Position numbers and translations under genes: made by a program. DNA of 8,265 nucleotides, from assembly GCA_937895785.1 (NCBI GenBank), contig CALBKW010000072.1:1-8265 (forward strand), written 5' to 3'. The first letter of the stretch is position 1; each line of letters opens with the position of its first letter. Below the pieces are notes generated by a model. It had not been told where the DNA came from and searched no databases. It worked only from the letters and a program-made list of their open reading frames with translations. This document shows positions 1 through 5,989 of the stretch, piece after piece. Source of the DNA: an uncultured Candidatus Melainabacteria bacterium (GTDB taxonomy: Bacteria > Cyanobacteriota > Vampirovibrionia > Gastranaerophilales > Gastranaerophilaceae).

Positions 1-2423
1 AATAAAAATTTATCCATTGTAAAACGCTTGTTCTTAATTAAATCGTAATTAAAAGTACTTTCTTTTTTATGATTTAACTCATTCTTGTTTTTTATTGGTT
101 GATTTTTAGGATGAGTAACTTTGTATTCAATACTTTTCTTACGATAGAAAACTTCTGCACCACCATTTAGTTTATATACAACATCTTTTAGATTTTCTTC
201 ATCAAAAAGAGCTCTCCAGTACATTGTATGCAAATTTGGTGTTCCTTTTGAATGCTCTGAAAAATCTTTGTTGTATATCTTGAATAAAAATAGTTTTCCA
301 TCTTCAACAAGGCTGTTGATGTAGTTTTCAGGAATATTTACTGTTGAAATTTTATAACCTTGTTCTTCAACTTGCCTATAAAACTTACTAATATCTTGAT
401 ATTCATTTGTGTTATCAAATTTGAAATTGAATTGAGCCCAATCTTGGTGTATTGAAAGTGATTTTTTATAAAAATCAATTAAATCTCTACAGAAATTTAT
501 ATCAAAACCGGTTCCTTTCTTATGACAACCTTTTTTGTATTTACTTAAAAGTTCATCCGTTGGATTAAATTCTGTAATTCTAGACGCAGAAAAGAATACT
601 TTTGGAAGCATTTTATTTGGTCCTGGTAATAATTTATATTCGATTTTATTATATGCACCCTCATCTTCTTTTGCTGGTTGAATATCTTTAAATATTTTAT
701 TATCTTTTTTATTCATTATTCCAAGATAATAATATCCATCTTTTTCAAACAAAGTACTTAAATTATTTTCTTCTTTATTTAAATCCCAACCATCTAATAG
801 TGTTGGACAATTAAAGGTTAGTGGAAATTTTTCAATAGAATATGGTTTTTGAGTAACATAATTTCTTACTTTATTATAAATAGGAATTACTTCTGACAGA
901 ATTTCATAATTAAGAGCATTATAAAATAAATCATCAGTTTCGATACCTGTTGATTTTGGCATAAATGTTTTTATTAACATTTGTAGTTTTTTCATATTCT
1001 CAAGAAAATCTTTTATCAATGAAATACGCTCAGTATTACCTAATAAATTTTTATTGTTTTCTTCGTAGTTTTGAGTAAGAATTTCAGTGCATTGAGATTG
1101 AGAAGACTTAATATCTGCAATAATTTTTGAAAGATTTTCAACATAATATGCATAAAATTTATCATTAGCGGATGTGTCATATTTTGCAATTAGCGAATTT
1201 AGATGTGCTAAAGAATATTCTTTTGTTCTTTTTAATTCTTTATCTCTTTTTTCATTATATTTTTCTATGCTTTGTTTTGCACTTTTGGGATTTTGACTAT
1301 TATAATCTTCTTCAAGTAAATGTGTGATGTAATTCCAATCTCCATAAACTTGTTGAGAAATATTAGTTAAATTATCTTGATTTATCCAAATTCTACTTAA
1401 GTCGTAATTTGAAAGATTTTTTATAGCTGAAACAAATTCTGTTTCTGTTGAACCATTATCAGTAGGTTCTATTACAAGTTTCAATTTCTCGTAATAGCTG
1501 TTAATTAACTCTATTAATTCGTTATCATCTTCTATTTTATCAAATTTAAACGATGCACTCGTGTTATCGCTCAAAATTTGTTTGTATAAAACTTTTAATT
1601 TTGGAAGCTTTTTATCAGGGTTTTGTTGATTATATAAATTTATAAATTCATTTATACCTTGAATTTTTTCGCCATTATCTAGAGATTTTCCACCGATTGC
1701 GTAATTATATATATCAATAGCATTTTGTGTTAAACATTCAGCGTAAACATCAATATTTGAAAACAGGTGTTCAATATCTATCCCAAGTTTAGATGACAAA
1801 GTTTTTCCTATAGTTGGAATTGTACTTTGTATCTTTTTGAAATTCTGCATGTTTTTGATAAATGTTGGTAAATTTTGGTTTATTAATCTGAAAGATATTG
1901 CAGTTGATTTACTTTCTTCAGAATACATATTTTGTCTGTTTTTGTAATAGCCAGTAAAATATGTTGTAAAATCTGAGAAAAGTTCTATTTCTTTTAATTT
2001 ATCTTCGTTATTTTTGTAATGTTCTGGAAGATACTTTTTAACCATATCTTTTTCAAACAAACCTTTATAAAGCTCATTCTTTTTAAAACACTCTGATATT
2101 TTTTTACGTAAATTTTCTTGATTTTTTTCAAATTCTTTGTCTTCTGATTCTGAACGATTATTTGTTAGAAATAATTCATAATATCTTTGCAACAGTGGTT
2201 TGAAATCTATCGAATCAAAATTTTCTAGGCAATTATTAATGAAAATTTTATGAACTTCATCACAATATGTTTTTACTTTTTTGAATATTTCAGATTTCCT
2301 CTCATCAGAAACTAAAATATAATTTTCAAAATTTTCTTTTGTTTTTCCAATTGGTTGTAACTCAAATCTTACAGTTTTTGATAATCCATATAAATTGTGT
2401 AAGTCTGAATATAAATTTTTCAT
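1..2423 (-). CDS. cas12a: Cas12a (Cpf1), type V-A CRISPR effector, N-terminal 807 residues (3' end outside window)
   Basis: RNA-guided DNA endonuclease that also processes its own pre-crRNA. My reading of the minus strand is open from 2423 to the left edge. It starts with a family-typical block (NLYGLSKTVRFEL, residues 9-21) and ends just before RuvC-I. By alignment from memory to Francisella Cas12a, the crRNA-processing residues H843, K852, K869 and F873 match H771, K780, K797 and F801. The PAM-contacting lysines K613, K667 and K671 match K550, K604 and K608. The segment holds WED, REC1/REC2 and PI; the RuvC and Nuc domains and all DNA-cutting residues lie outside. I chose the ATG at 2423 because AAAGGA sits 5-6 bases before it; an in-frame ATG at 2447 lacks such a site. 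No stop or frameshift was seen. cas4, cas1, cas2 and the array would be expected to the left. Confidence 0.96.
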   Translation of the reverse strand, partial: MKNLYSDLHNLYGLSKTVRFELQPIGKTKENFENYILVSDERKSEIFKKVKTYCDEVHKIFINNCLENFDSIDFKPLLQRYYELFLTNNRSESEDKEFEKNQENLRKKISECFKKNELYKGLFEKDMVKKYLPEHYKNNEDKLKEIELFSDFTTYFTGYYKNRQNMYSEESKSTAISFRLINQNLPTFIKNMQNFKKIQSTIPTIGKTLSSKLGIDIEHLFSNIDVYAECLTQNAIDIYNYAIGGKSLDNGEKIQGINEFINLYNQQNPDKKLPKLKVLYKQILSDNTSASFKFDKIEDDNELIELINSYYEKLKLVIEPTDNGSTETEFVSAIKNLSNYDLSRIWINQDNLTNISQQVYGDWNYITHLLEEDYNSQNPKSAKQSIEKYNEKRDKELKRTKEYSLAHLNSLIAKYDTSANDKFYAYYVENLSKIIADIKSSQSQCTEILTQNYEENNKNLLGNTERISLIKDFLENMKKLQMLIKTFMPKSTGIETDDLFYNALNYEILSEVIPIYNKVRNYVTQKPYSIEKFPLTFNCPTLLDGWDLNKEENNLSTLFEKDGYYYLGIMNKKDNKIFKDIQPAKEDEGAYNKIEYKLLPGPNKMLPKVFFSASRITEFNPTDELLSKYKKGCHKKGTGFDINFCRDLIDFYKKSLSIHQDWAQFNFKFDNTNEYQDISKFYRQVEEQGYKISTVNIPENYINSLVEDGKLFLFKIYNKDFSEHSKGTPNLHTMYWRALFDEENLKDVVYKLNGGAEVFYRKKSIEYKVTHPKNQPIKNKNELNHKKESTFNYDLIKNKRFTMDKFL

Positions 2424-2498
2424 AATAATCCTTTCTTGTTTATTCATTTATATTACACCAAAAGTATAAAATAAGCATACGTCAAAAACGGACACGTT

Positions 2499-2527
2499 AC
2501 TATAATAAAATATCACAAACCTTTCAA
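2499..2527 (-). promoter_or_regulatory. Promoter of cas12a
   Basis: On the minus strand a -35 box TTGAAA (2522-2527) and a -10 box TATAGT (2499-2504) are separated by exactly 17 bases. Transcription would start near 2492, giving a leader of about 70 bases before the ATG at 2423. Seen in sequence; activity is inferred. Confidence 0.65.
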
Positions 2528-2552
2528 TGATAGATCAATCGATGTTTTTACC

Positions 2553-2568
2553 TGTTCAAAATTGAACA
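2553..2568. promoter_or_regulatory. Perfect 16-bp palindrome, candidate operator between cas12a and the small DNA-binding gene
   Basis: TGTTCAAAATTGAACA reads identically on both strands. It lies 26 bp upstream of the cas12a -35 box, in the intergenic region shared with the divergent ribbon-helix-helix-like gene at 2811. A site of this form is what a small dimeric regulator would bind. Which protein binds it, if any, cannot be told from the sequence. Confidence 0.45.
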
Positions 2569-2741
2569 CAAACAGTTGATTTATGTCATTTCCTTTTTTG
2601 TATAACTTACTAATAGCGAAAAAAATTTCCTTTTAACAAACTTTTTACTTGATTTATTTACTTCTTATCATTTGCCGATATAAACTGCTTAAATAAAGCA
2701 TTTTTATCTATCAAACTTGGTGGCTAACTACTCTTCAAGAA
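2569..2741. other. Intergenic stretch without a recognised gene
   Basis: With the adjoining segments this makes a 387-base gap between the cas12a start (2423) and the small gene at 2811. I see a short direct repeat, ATTTCCTTTT, at 2588-2597 and 2625-2634. I also see a weak hairpin, TGCTT (2686-2690) and AAGCA (2696-2700), followed by five T, which could be a minor plus-strand terminator although no gene precedes it. No Cas12a-type direct repeat (a TTTCTAC...GTAGAT stem) is present on either strand. Confidence 0.4.
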
Positions 2742-2784
2742 ATAACAAAATAAAAAATAGAGGGGGGGATATTTTATTTGTTAT
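2742..2784 (+). repeat. Imperfect inverted repeat around a run of seven G
   Basis: The arm at 2742-2758 (ATAACAAAATAAAAAAT) pairs with ATATTTTATTTGTTAT at 2769-2784 with few mismatches or bulges. The loop is purine-rich with seven consecutive G, odd in such AT-rich DNA. The right arm runs into the TATATA/TATAAT promoter area, so a structure here could affect expression of the downstream small gene. Function unknown. Confidence 0.4.
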
Positions 2785-2789
2785 ATAAT
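2779..2789 (+). promoter_or_regulatory. Extended -10 promoter candidate for the small DNA-binding gene
   Basis: A TG at 2779-2780, one base, then TATATA (2782-2787), overlapping TATAAT (2784-2789). No -35 match is seen at the proper distance; the G run occupies that position. An extended -10 can work without a -35, or an activator may be needed. The start of transcription would be near 2795, just before the AAGGAG ribosome site (2797-2802). Confidence 0.4.
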
Positions 2790-2810
2790 AATCAATAAGG
2801 AGCAAAAGTT

Positions 2811-3005
2811 ATGACTCGTGGTGGCGCAAGACCTGGAGCAGGAAGACCTAAAACAGGAAAGACAACAACAAAAGCAACAATTTATATCAAAGACCGAGAT
2901 TTGATTAATGGGTACGCAAATTCATTAAACATCTCTGTTAATGAGTTTATCCATAGAATCATAACAAACGAAAACTTCAAAGATTACATTAAATACCTAA
3001 AATAG
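2811..3005 (+). CDS. Small basic ribbon-helix-helix-like DNA-binding protein (64 aa)
   Basis: The first 19 residues are rich in Gly, Arg, Pro and Lys (GARPGAGRPK), a tail common on small regulators of phages and integrative elements and resembling an AT-hook. After it comes a strand-like KATIYIK (residues 21-27), a helix to about residue 41 and a second helix (about 42-63), matching a ribbon-helix-helix outline. AAGGAG lies 8 bases before the ATG, a strong start. It is divergent from cas12a and ends just before phased repeats and a tRNA fragment that look like an attachment region. It could be a repressor of the island, a regulator of cas12a, or a recombination directionality factor. The fold is inferred from pattern only. 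Confidence 0.75.
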   Translation: MTRGGARPGAGRPKTGKTTTKATIYIKDRDLINGYANSLNISVNEFIHRIITNENFKDYIKYLK

Positions 3006-3008
3006 TTC

Positions 3009-3073
3009 CGTGCCATTTTCGTGCCACTAAATTATCTAAAATCATATAAAAACATATAAAACCATCTAAGTTT
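3009..3073. repeat. Helically phased short direct repeats, possible recombinase arm sites
   Basis: CGTGCCA occurs at 3009-3015 and 3020-3026, 11 bp apart. From 3034 to 3073 four 10-bp units follow in direct tandem: ATCTAAAATC, ATATAAAAAC, ATATAAAACC, ATCTAAGTTT. A further CATATAAAA lies at 3126-3134. Repeats spaced by one helical turn place identical contacts on one face of the DNA. Next to a tRNA-derived attachment fragment, this fits arm-type sites of a tyrosine recombinase or a curved accessory-protein site. The role is inference. Confidence 0.5.
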
Positions 3074-3178
3074 TTAGTTTTAAATTATCCCCCAAAAACA
3101 ACAATAGACTCATTTTTTATAAATTCATATAAAAATATGTAAAAGCTCCCAAATCCAGCTCTGATACGGCTTTAATAT

Positions 3179-3220
3179 CTTCTAAGCGGTAGGTCATGAG
3201 TTCGAATCTCCTCCAGGGTA
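3179..3220 (+). pseudogene. 3' half of a tRNA-Arg(UCU) gene, likely attachment-site remnant
   Basis: The segment reads as anticodon loop CTTCTAA (3179-3185, anticodon TCT), 3' anticodon stem GCGGT, variable loop AGGTC, T-stem ATGAG, T-loop TTCGAAT (3201-3207), T-stem CTCCT, acceptor CCAGGGT (3213-3219) and discriminator A. The expected 5' anticodon stem ACCGC and everything before it are missing. One T-stem pair is a mismatch (U opposite C), as in a decaying copy. A terminator follows at the normal place. This is the pattern left when an element integrates into a tRNA gene and rebuilds the intact tRNA at its other end. The element would be on the left, including cas12a. Confidence 0.75.
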
Positions 3221-3229
3221 ATTCTTTTA

Positions 3230-3258
3230 AAAGGTTCTGTGAATACAGAGCCTTTTTT
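3230..3258 (+). terminator. Intrinsic terminator behind the tRNA-Arg remnant
   Basis: An 11-bp stem (AAAGGTTCTGT with ACAGAGCCTTT, one G-U pair) around the loop GAAT, ending in six T. Its position 10 bases after the tRNA remnant suggests it was the terminator of the original tRNA-Arg gene. Confidence 0.85.
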
Positions 3259-3296
3259 GTTACTCTCGCAATTAAAACTTATAAATAAACGGCAAA

Positions 3297-3323
3297 TTGC
3301 ACGTATTTATAATAAAATATACT
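3297..3323 (+). promoter_or_regulatory. Weak promoter candidate for the TIGR04076 gene
   Basis: TTGCAC (3297-3302) and TATACT (3318-3323) are 15 bases apart, shorter than the usual 16-18. A TATAAT at 3308-3313 is also present but without a matching -35. One of these probably serves the gene at 3361. Confidence 0.35.
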
Positions 3324-3360
3324 TGTATCACATCTCTAGGTAAAAAGGATTAAAATCATT

Positions 3361-3750
3361 ATGAAATATAAAGTTAAAGTAACTGTTATTGATAAAAAGT
3401 TATACCCTGAATTACAACAAGAATACTGCGCAGACCCTAATTCTGGAAAGTGTCCTTGTTACAACGTTGGCGACGAATTTATTTTTGAACGTGAAGACGG
3501 CAAAGATGATTTTTGGCACATGGGATTAAATACTCTTGTAAAAACTGATTATGACAAAAATCAAATTGCAGGTGGTCCTAAAATGCCTCACTGCTCTGAA
3601 GCATGGGATGCGATTTCAAGATACATCTACACAGGACTTCAAGGTGGCTCAATCATGAAAGGCTGGATGAAAGAAGAAAATACAATGATAACTTGCTGTT
3701 CTGACGGAACTCGCCCTGTAATTTTTAAAATTGAAAGAATTGATTATTAG
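3361..3750 (+). CDS. TIGR04076-family cysteine-rich protein (129 aa)
   Basis: Recognised from the family pattern: a start like KYKVKVTVIDKKLYPELQ, an early CPC pair (C31, C33) with C23 upstream, MPHCSEAWDAI in the middle (residues 75-85), and the ending GWMK...CCSDGTRPVIFKIERI (C112, C113). Length is normal for the family, a small soluble protein whose function is not established. The conserved cysteines and H77 suggest metal binding or redox chemistry, an inference. AAAGGA lies 11 bases before the ATG, slightly distant. The gene sits alone between two terminators, so it is probably monocistronic. It lies just outside the proposed island, on the chromosomal side of the tRNA remnant. Confidence 0.85.
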   Translation: MKYKVKVTVIDKKLYPELQQEYCADPNSGKCPCYNVGDEFIFEREDGKDDFWHMGLNTLVKTDYDKNQIAGGPKMPHCSEAWDAISRYIYTGLQGGSIMKGWMKEENTMITCCSDGTRPVIFKIERIDY

Positions 3751-3765
3751 AAACGATAACAAGAA

Positions 3766-3792
3766 GGCGCCGAGGACAAAGTCCTCGGCGCC
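3766..3792. terminator. Perfect 12-bp GC-rich hairpin between convergent genes
   Basis: GGCGCCGAGGAC, loop AAA, GTCCTCGGCGCC, with no mismatch. It lies between the convergent stops at 3750 and 3809 and probably terminates both genes. However, the nearest plus-strand T run starts about eight bases after the stem, and the minus-strand side has only a poor T tract. It is therefore not a textbook terminator and could also be a copy of a dispersed palindrome. Confidence 0.65.
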
Positions 3793-3808
3793 CTACATAT
3801 TTTTAAAT

Positions 3809-4138
3809 CTAAACCCATTCTTCAAATAGACTCTTTGAATAGTCCATATTTGGGTTTGAGTTAAATTTTTCCATTGCTTTTTCTAAACTTTTCAAAAAAT
3901 CTGTTTTGTCTTTACAATTTCGCAATTCTTCCAAAGACAAAACTCCATCACCGTCTGAATCAGCTTGTCTTAGTTCATCTAAGTTTGCCATTGAATTTTT
4001 TGCGTTAATTTTTGCATCTAATTCCTTATCTGCGGAACTGACTATCAGCACTTTGCCGTTTTCGTCTTTCATTTTTGGTAATGGCAACATTATATAGCTA
4101 GAAGTATAGCTTTTATTAAATTCTATTCCAGATGTCAT
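3809..4138 (-). CDS. Small single EF-hand protein (109 aa)
   Basis: Residues 60-71 form a canonical calcium-binding EF-hand loop: D60, D62, D64, G65, L67 and E71 occupy the ligand and structural positions. Predicted helices lie on both sides (about 49-59 and 70-90). No signal peptide or membrane segment is seen, and a second EF-hand is not evident. A single hand could work as a dimer, or resemble half a dockerin-type module. The start is supported by AGGAGAGGAG about 11 bases upstream. It is divergent from the gene at 4329 across 190 bases. The rest of the protein is not recognised; function unknown. Confidence 0.8.
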   Translation of the reverse strand: MTSGIEFNKSYTSSYIMLPLPKMKDENGKVLIVSSADKELDAKINAKNSMANLDELRQADSDGDGVLSLEELRNCKDKTDFLKSLEKAMEKFNSNPNMDYSKSLFEEWV

Positions 4139-4328
4139 TTTAGTCTAATCTCCTCTCCTATAACTTCATGGTTACGCATGCTAAAGGTAAATAAATCCGT
4201 CAAAAATTGTATTTATTTTCGCAAAGCGCATGTTTTTGTTAACTTTCAGACACATTTATCAAAATCATGTCAATTTTAGGACGCATTTAGAGTTTATCTA
4301 ATTAGGTTAGTTTAAATTAGGGAATACT
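4139..4328. other. Divergent intergenic region
   Basis: It separates the EF-hand gene (minus) from the 536-residue protein gene (plus). On the minus strand TTGACA (RC of 4267-4272 area) and a later TTGACG are visible, but neither has a good -10 at 16-18 bases. No plus-strand promoter with both boxes was found. No RNA gene or riboswitch recognised. Confidence 0.3.
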
Positions 4329-5939
4329 GTGATTAATTTAATAGGTTTAAAAAACGTAGTTAAACCTGCTAAAACAATTCAATATAATTCAATCAATGGT
4401 TTTAAGTGTGTAAACTTTGCTCAAAAACCAGATACTTTTGAACGCTCTAATTTTGCTACCTCTCCAATTAGTTTCACAGGAAAATCTAACCGACTAAACG
4501 AATACAAAAAACTTACCGAGGATTTAAACAAAACCGCACAAACAGCTCAGGACTCTTTAGACAAGCAACTCGCAACTGAAGGCTGGAGTGGAAAAACCGC
4601 AGATGCAATAAGCATTCTTTGGAACTCTAAAAACAGAGCAACACTTGTTCAAGCAGATATTGATACTTACAAAAATCAAGTAACAGAGCTTGATGCTTCA
4701 ATAAAATCAGACTCGTTCAACGACAAATTCAAAGATATGTTTGAGGTTGATTATAACCATTCAAATATTGTTAGATATAACAAAAAATCTCAACAATATG
4801 AAAACGCATTAACTTCTGATTGCATTGCTAAATATACTGAAGAAAAATTATCTAAAAATATTGAAATTTACAACAAAAATTCTGGAAAATTACAAGATTT
4901 AAACGAAACAAAAATAAACACATTTGCCCAATCAGGCAGTATTCCAACTTACAACCACGTTACAACTAAAGACGAGATTTTTGCAAATATAGAAAATTCT
5001 TTAGTTGAAATTTTAGGTGATAAAAAAGTTTTAGATACTATTTTATCAGCAAACGGCCTTGACAGCGAAAAAGCTAGCAAAGAAGACAAATACAAAATGT
5101 ATGGTTATTTGTCTAACTTTATTGTAGAAACATCAAAGGCTTCTGCTCAAAAAAGCTTAAAAGGTCAAACTCTATCGCAAATCAAAGAAGATTGCGACAA
5201 GTCTTATGAAAAAGCATTTGGTACAAAAAACGACATTATAAAAAGGGTTGATAAATACAATGCCTCTCAAAAAGCTGGTGCTGCTTGCGTTGAATTTGTT
5301 GCAAACGTAGTTTTAAACACTCTTGGACCTGGTTCTGTATTAGGAAGTTGCATTTACAGCGCGGGTAAATCTATTGCCTTTGACATTGCAGACACAAAAA
5401 CTAAAACTATCGACAGAGATTTAGATATAAAATCAATCGTTGTAAACGCAGGTTTAAGTGGTGCAAGCGGTATTGTAAATAGAATTATCGTAATCAAATA
5501 TGCTGGTGAGGCTGCTGCAAAAATTTTGGGCGGAAAAACATCTCCAGATAATTTTGGTTCAAAACTTGTAAAATTTGTAGTCGATGAAATTATCAGCAAA
5601 GAAGGTGTAAAACTTCCTGCTTATGGCGTTGAAGAAATCGTCAAAGCCGTTGTTAAAAATATGGCTGGTATTCAAAAAGACAAAAATTCAGGCTTAACTC
5701 AAAAAGAATTAGAAAATTCTATGGTTGTTGTAACAAATGCGATGACTTATTTGGCTAGTGCAAAAGCTGAAGGCAAGTTAAACAATAAATCACAAAAAGA
5801 AATTGTTGCACAATTAAATGAACATATCACGACATCAATGAAAAATGACACTGAATTTTACAATTGGTTCAACAAAAATAAAGCATCTTTTGAACAAATT
5901 TTGAACCAAGTTGTAAAAAATGAACTTTCAAACAAATAA
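4329..5939 (+). CDS. Unknown 536-residue protein with W-x-G motif and hydrophobic Gly/Ala segment
   Basis: Not recognised as a named family. It starts at GTG with AGGGA about eight bases before it. The N-terminus (1-52) has no classical signal peptide but contains FERS (37-40) and ISFTGK (47-52), a short tag I associate, with modest confidence, with many Gastranaerophilales proteins. Residues 53-200 look mostly helical, with GWSG at 85-88 between helices as in WXG/LXG export domains. Residues 315-400 are rich in Gly, Ala, Val and Ile and might form a glycine-zipper or membrane-inserting region. The C-terminus (430-536) is again polar and helical. A secreted effector or a large structural protein are both possible. 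It ends in a shared terminator and is single. Confidence 0.8.
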   Translation: MINLIGLKNVVKPAKTIQYNSINGFKCVNFAQKPDTFERSNFATSPISFTGKSNRLNEYKKLTEDLNKTAQTAQDSLDKQLATEGWSGKTADAISILWNSKNRATLVQADIDTYKNQVTELDASIKSDSFNDKFKDMFEVDYNHSNIVRYNKKSQQYENALTSDCIAKYTEEKLSKNIEIYNKNSGKLQDLNETKINTFAQSGSIPTYNHVTTKDEIFANIENSLVEILGDKKVLDTILSANGLDSEKASKEDKYKMYGYLSNFIVETSKASAQKSLKGQTLSQIKEDCDKSYEKAFGTKNDIIKRVDKYNASQKAGAACVEFVANVVLNTLGPGSVLGSCIYSAGKSIAFDIADTKTKTIDRDLDIKSIVVNAGLSGASGIVNRIIVIKYAGEAAAKILGGKTSPDNFGSKLVKFVVDEIISKEGVKLPAYGVEEIVKAVVKNMAGIQKDKNSGLTQKELENSMVVVTNAMTYLASAKAEGKLNNKSQKEIVAQLNEHITTSMKNDTEFYNWFNKNKASFEQILNQVVKNELSNK

Positions 5940-5971
5940 AAAGAGGAGAAATTACATTCCCCTCTTTTTTT
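5938..5971. terminator. Bidirectional intrinsic terminator between the 536-residue protein gene and trpB
   Basis: AAAAAGAGG (5938-5946) pairs with CCTCTTTTT (5961-5969), with T runs on both sides once each strand is read. It overlaps the stop codon at 5937-5939 and lies 19 bases after the trpB stop, so it ends both convergent transcripts. Confidence 0.85.
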
Positions 5972-5989
5972 AGTTATACGTTTCTGAAT

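Noticed and set aside
2423..2447. Upstream in-frame ATG at 2447 as cas12a start
   Set aside because: It has no ribosome-binding site, whereas the ATG at 2423 follows AAAGGA at proper distance and gives a family-typical N-terminus.
2448..2810. A CRISPR repeat or autoregulatory crRNA-like sequence upstream of cas12a
   Set aside because: I looked for the Cas12a repeat stem (TTTCTAC...GTAGAT) on both strands and found none.
3179..3220. A complete tRNA gene
   Set aside because: Upstream sequence lacks the 5' anticodon stem, D-arm and acceptor strand, and one T-stem pair is broken.
3906..4097. Plus-strand frame of 63 residues
   Set aside because: Shadow of the EF-hand gene on the other strand, whose EF-hand motif and ribosome site show which frame is real.
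5354..5599. Minus-strand frame of 81 residues
   Set aside because: Lies wholly inside the 536-residue protein gene; hydrophobic shadow with no ribosome site.
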